DNA from: Oscheius onirici
Lineage: Eukaryota; Nematoda; Chromadorea; Rhabditida; Rhabditidae
Assembly: GCA_932521025.1 (NCBI GenBank)
Contig: OW051470.1
Span: 7,488,501 to 7,552,500 of the forward strand
Reading direction: 5' to 3'
DNA length: 64,000 bases
Shown here: positions 60,371 through 64,000 of the stretch, piece after piece
Numbering within the stretch: position 1 is the stretch's first letter
Layout of the letters: each line of letters starts with the position of its first letter
Position numbers and translations under genes: made by a program
Notes under the pieces: generated by a model
The model's input: the letters and a program-made list of their open reading frames with translations, nothing else
Told to the model about the DNA's origin: nothing
The model's database searches: none

Positions 60371-63300
60371 TTACCGACGTTGATACTGATATTGGGGATA
60401 AAAGTACGGCTGAGGTTGTTGCTGTTGAGGAACGTAGGCACGCCACTGGTTGTCGAACATGGCCGGTGGACGATCCCTAGTGGAGCGTATTTGACGGGGA
60501 GAGGCGCTACGAGAGGTTATTCGGGGCTGAAAGAAATAGTTACGAAGGCTTGGTCTGTCAATTTCTCTGTCCCATCTATCTAAAAACGTACCGGACTGGG
60601 AGGAGCCTCATAAATCGAATCATCTCTCGAGTACTTCCTACGAACCCGTCTGACCTCTACTCTCGGCGTTCCTCTTTCCGTTGACGACTGAAAAAAGACT
60701 CATTTCCTTCTCTCTATTCTCTCACCCCGCTGTGTCGTCTTTGTCTCCGGGACTTCCTGCTTGCCGATTCTGTCGTCCCATAATCCACCAGATAGCTGGG
60801 TGTGTTCATCGACGGCGGATGTTGGGAACCTTCTAGAAGATTCATTCATAAAATCTGGTTATTTCTTACCAATAGCCAAATAGTTAGGCGGGGAGGGTTG
60901 AATCTGTTGCGGGATACTGTAGGTGTAGGAAGCGTGACGGTACATTCTGCAAGATTTGGTCTGAGACACAATGTGATCAACTTACCCATCAGACGGATGA
61001 ACAGTTTTTCCAGTAGTCGGGAAGTAGTAGATTGAGTTGTCGTCTTCCATTTCGCAGCACAAATCTTGACAGGAAGTGTACCGACATGAAGGGATGTGTT
61101 CCGAGAACAAAAGCATCAGATTCGGGAGGAAGAAAAGATAATGGATGAGACAGGCCGCCGAGTTGATCAGTAAAACCTTCCAGATGTGGGAGACGACCGG
61201 AGTGTCCAGAAGAAGAAGAGGGGTGTAGGTCACAACCGGAACGAGGCAGGCCAGAAGGACTGGGAACATAGTGGCTTGGAGACTGTACTGGATCCGGGCG
61301 ACTGCTCTCATCTGGTTCTTCCCCGAGACGGAATACGAGTAACAGAAAGCCATGGCGATGACACACGTCAGAGCGTTGCCGGCCAAAATCATTGTGAAGG
61401 TGACAATGTTGACGGGAACTTGCCAAAGAACGGCATAGCCAATACTTTCCATAATAACTAAAATATTAGTTTTAACTGTTATTGTCTCTTTTTATTACCT
61501 GCAGATGATGAGAAAATCAAAAGAATGACCAGTCCAGGCTGGCCAAAGCAGATGAACGAAAAGACGGCCAACAGAGCCAGAGCGATGGCCAGAATGGTCA
61601 GTACTGACGAAATTGTCTCCACGTCATGTTTCAGTGAGATTGTGAAGGGGATCTTGATAGACATTGGAATATTGGCCGTGGTAGCTTTTGCCAGTAGCTT
61701 TTGAGACAGCGATTCACGCTTGTTCACACCCTTGTCCGTCAGCTCCAAATACATTCTCGATTTGGTGATCTGGGTTTGGAAGCGGTCAAAGGTCAGATCG
61801 GCCGCGAATCTTTTGTAGGGCTCGGTGGACATGAAGACGAGGTTGACTACGGGTACGAACGTGTCCTGAAATATCCTCTCTAAACCCCAAAATCTACCAT
61901 ACTTGATACACAAGTCACTCTTTCCCAAATTCCCTACCAGTCGCAAAGACTTATTTTTTGAGCGTGCTGGGTTACGGTAGATTAGGAATTAATCCGCTGT
62001 CTACCTACGTAACCCGGAGCGTTACAAAAGAACTTCCTAACGAATAAAACGAATAACTCACTGGATTGACGTCGTAGACGCTGCTCCTCTCGAACTTTTC
62101 AAACTCGGACAGCCAGCTGACTGATCTCGTTGCGTAACCTTCCGTCTAAAGTTTACTCATATAATTTCAAAGTGAGTCTCGTACAACAGCAGAGTCCAAA
62201 ATCTCATTGATTGCAGAACTGACAGAGTGTTCGTGGTACTCGACTGGCTGGTCAATGACCACCTCCAAGAACTGTGTACTCTTTCCGAACATCTCTCTGT
62301 ATTGTCGGATGAACTGGGCTCCTTCAGACTGACTAGGCAGGAAGTGCTCCTCTTTGAGATCAATTCGGATGTTGTAGCATCCCCAAGCGGCGAAAATTAG
62401 GTAGGCGGTACAGAAAAAGACGATGGGGTAGCGGATGCGAGGAGCCACAAGGTAGGCGGCCAGAGAACGTGGAACCGATGGACGACTGTCGATGAGTCGA
62501 TCGTGAAGTGTGAAAAGAGAGTGGGAGTCGAAATCCGTCATGTTCGGAGCTGGAAATGTGCGTATATGTTATGTGTATTTGAAAACACACGCCCGCTTTT
62601 TGAGGGGATTCAAGAAGCGAGTCAGAAAATTTGAAATCGAATCATCAGAGATTAACGAATTTTGCATGTTAGTTCTTCAGATTTTAGTCACTGTTTTGGT
62701 CAGCGCAAATCGAAAAAGGAAATATGTGGCTTATTTTTGTGTCTTAACATGTCTTTATTCGGAATTAATGCTAGTCGAAAAAGCCCAACGTGATTTGCGT
62801 TTAGTCTAGTTTTAGAAGGAAGAAAAAAGGAACCATAACGCCATGTGACCAAGAAATTCCAGACAGACATGTACGTTTCGGGGATCTCATTTTATGCTGT
62901 ACGTATTCTCTCCGATGCGAATGAATACAAACCATTTCAAAAAGGCCCTTCAGACCTTTAATGGATAAGATTCTAATGGTGGTACTGCCTTTCCCAGAAA
63001 TGACTGTTTTTTGTACACCGAGGGAAAGAGTCACAAACCTGTGAAATGCGTGTCTCCCGTCTTGAAGATCTGGTACCATTTGACCCCCTTTGCCTCGCGT
63101 CTGCCTCCACGATAGACGAATACGGTCACAAAGATGAAGACCAGAGTGACTAGGAAGACCAAAGAGGCTGCCAGAACGGTGAAAACGGAAGACATATGGG
63201 CGTTGCTGGCAAGGAGACCCAATGCCACTGTAATGAGTATTTTTCCGAGATATAAAATCAAGTACCGTATGTAAGAATAACGACACAGGCACTAATGGCG

Positions 63301-64000
63301 ATTCCGGGACCGTCATGAGCCAAAATGAAGGCCATTTTCTCTGTTGGATGGACTGCGGCGTTAGCTAAAAGAAGAGTTCATTAAAAATTAAGAAAAAAAA
63401 AGGTCGTACCGAAGCGAGACCAGCCGAGGTGCAACTGGAAGAGCCAGAGGAGACCGACAGCTAAAAAGGGCAATATGAGAGGATCAAAGGGGAAGATAGA
63501 ATGACGCTAAGGCAACCTTGCAATGTGTCATTGAGGGACAGGAAGCCGTACTCATTCTTGGCAGGTAGAAAACATATTAAGACTCACCTGTGACGACAAA
63601 GAAGACGGGCCAGACGAGTGGATCAAGCACGGAAGCACCGATGAGCTGGACGAAAAGACCACCTGCGCAGCTCAGAAGTAGAGTGACGCCGATCTGGACA
63701 CCCACCATTGGTTTACTCTGAAATATTTGCCTGATTAGTGAGACTGAGAGTAGGGAAGTTTGAGAGAGACTGAGGAGTAGATACTTACCTGGTAAGAGTT
63801 GACTCCAAAACTGGAAAATATACATATACAGACGAGAAGAACAGCCGATACAACTAGCCAGCGGTGAGCTGACTGGAGTGAATTCACAATGGCTGCTTGG
63901 AAAGAAGCTGGCGACCAGGGGAAAAAGGACACATTGGCTGCTTCCGTATGCAGAACCTGGTCATCGAAATTGGCCTTCCAGGCCTGTTTCTGCTCGTAAG
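60371..64000 (-). CDS. Patched-related (PTR) RND-superfamily membrane protein, N-terminus outside window
   Basis: Multipass protein of the Patched/PTR family, expanded in nematodes and linked to cuticle, apical secretion and lipid handling. Reading leftward from the window edge: a lumenal segment (KANFDDQVLHTEAANVSFF), the sterol-sensing-like bundle (WLVVSAVLLVCICIFSSFG; VGVQIGVTLLLSCAGGLFVQ; VGLLWLFQLHLGWSRF; HPTEKMAFILAHDGPGIAIS; LAASLVFLVTLVFIFVTVFV), RREAKGVKWYQIFKTGD, then the second half (RYPIVFFCTAYLIFAAWGCY; lumenal domain with EEHFLPSQSEGAQFIRQYRE; ISSVLTILAIALALLAVFSF; MESIGYAVLWQVPVNIVTFT; the last span NSAACLIHYLFFLPNLMLLF). The cytoplasmic tail has a cysteine cluster (CRYTSCQDLCCE) and a Pro/Gln/Tyr-rich end (PQQQQPQPYFYPQYQYQRR). 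HLGWSRF replaces the usual GxDDMF in TM4. Exons are many and short. Confidence 0.87.

Noticed and set aside
1..64000. CRISPR array, prokaryotic operon or phage features
   Set aside because: Spliced eukaryotic genes fill the window and no regularly spaced direct repeats were seen.

Overview
This window looks like nuclear DNA of a free-living, Caenorhabditis-like (rhabditine) nematode. Genes are compact and many introns are 40-70 bp with T-rich TTTCAG or TTTTAG acceptors. Several start codons sit just downstream of a splice acceptor with no upstream exon in view, as expected for spliced-leader trans-splicing. Closely spaced same-strand gene runs look like operons. The recognisable proteins are nematode or metazoan: cyclin A, TMEM147, LIN-37, SGSM/TBC-8, GMF, FBXO42-like, KANSL2/INO80D-type, a BPI/LBP lipid-binding protein, Dachshund, a tachykinin-type receptor, a PDF-type class B receptor and a Patched-related protein. 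Gene models were assembled by hand from open frames, splice signals and remembered family consensus; no search was run.

Layout. 1-6.2 kb, plus strand: cyclin A (5' end missing), TMEM147 and lin-37, with an operon-like 149-bp gap between the last two. The 2.4-kb last intron of lin-37 holds an antisense multi-exon gene of unknown family and two inverted-repeat transposons, one with a clean 8-bp hAT-type target duplication. 6.5-12.5 kb, minus: a RUN-TBC RabGAP (tbc-8/SGSM). 12.5-17.1 kb: gene-free, with two terminal-inverted-repeat elements close together. 17.1-21.9 kb, minus: an FBXO42-like kelch F-box gene followed 162 bp later by glia maturation factor, whose first coding exon is only the ATG. 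Only 55 bp separates the FBXO42 ATG from the divergent ATG of a KANSL2/INO80D-type chromatin protein (22.0-25.2 kb). 25.4-26.6 kb: a nematode-type single-pass membrane protein of unknown family. 26.9-27.2 kb, minus: a small secreted peptide precursor. 27.9-33.3 kb, plus: an unrecognised coiled-coil protein with YNR repeats, then a BPI/LBP protein 108 bp behind it. 34.2-37.4 kb: dac-1 (Dachshund). 41.5-47.5 kb: two neuropeptide receptors, tail to tail. 47.5-60.4 kb: a 12.9-kb stretch with no gene I can support. 60.4-64 kb, minus: the C-terminal two thirds or so of a Patched-related RND protein, cut by the window edge.

Main observations: loss of acidic residues at both places where RND-type proteins carry their TM4/TM10 relay motif; a possible new neuropeptide-like precursor; a GC-AG intron in TMEM147; a rearranged dispersed repeat present in two arrangements; a perfect G/C-rich foldback; stop codons embedded in AATAAA signals; and a DRC in place of DRY in the tachykinin-type receptor.
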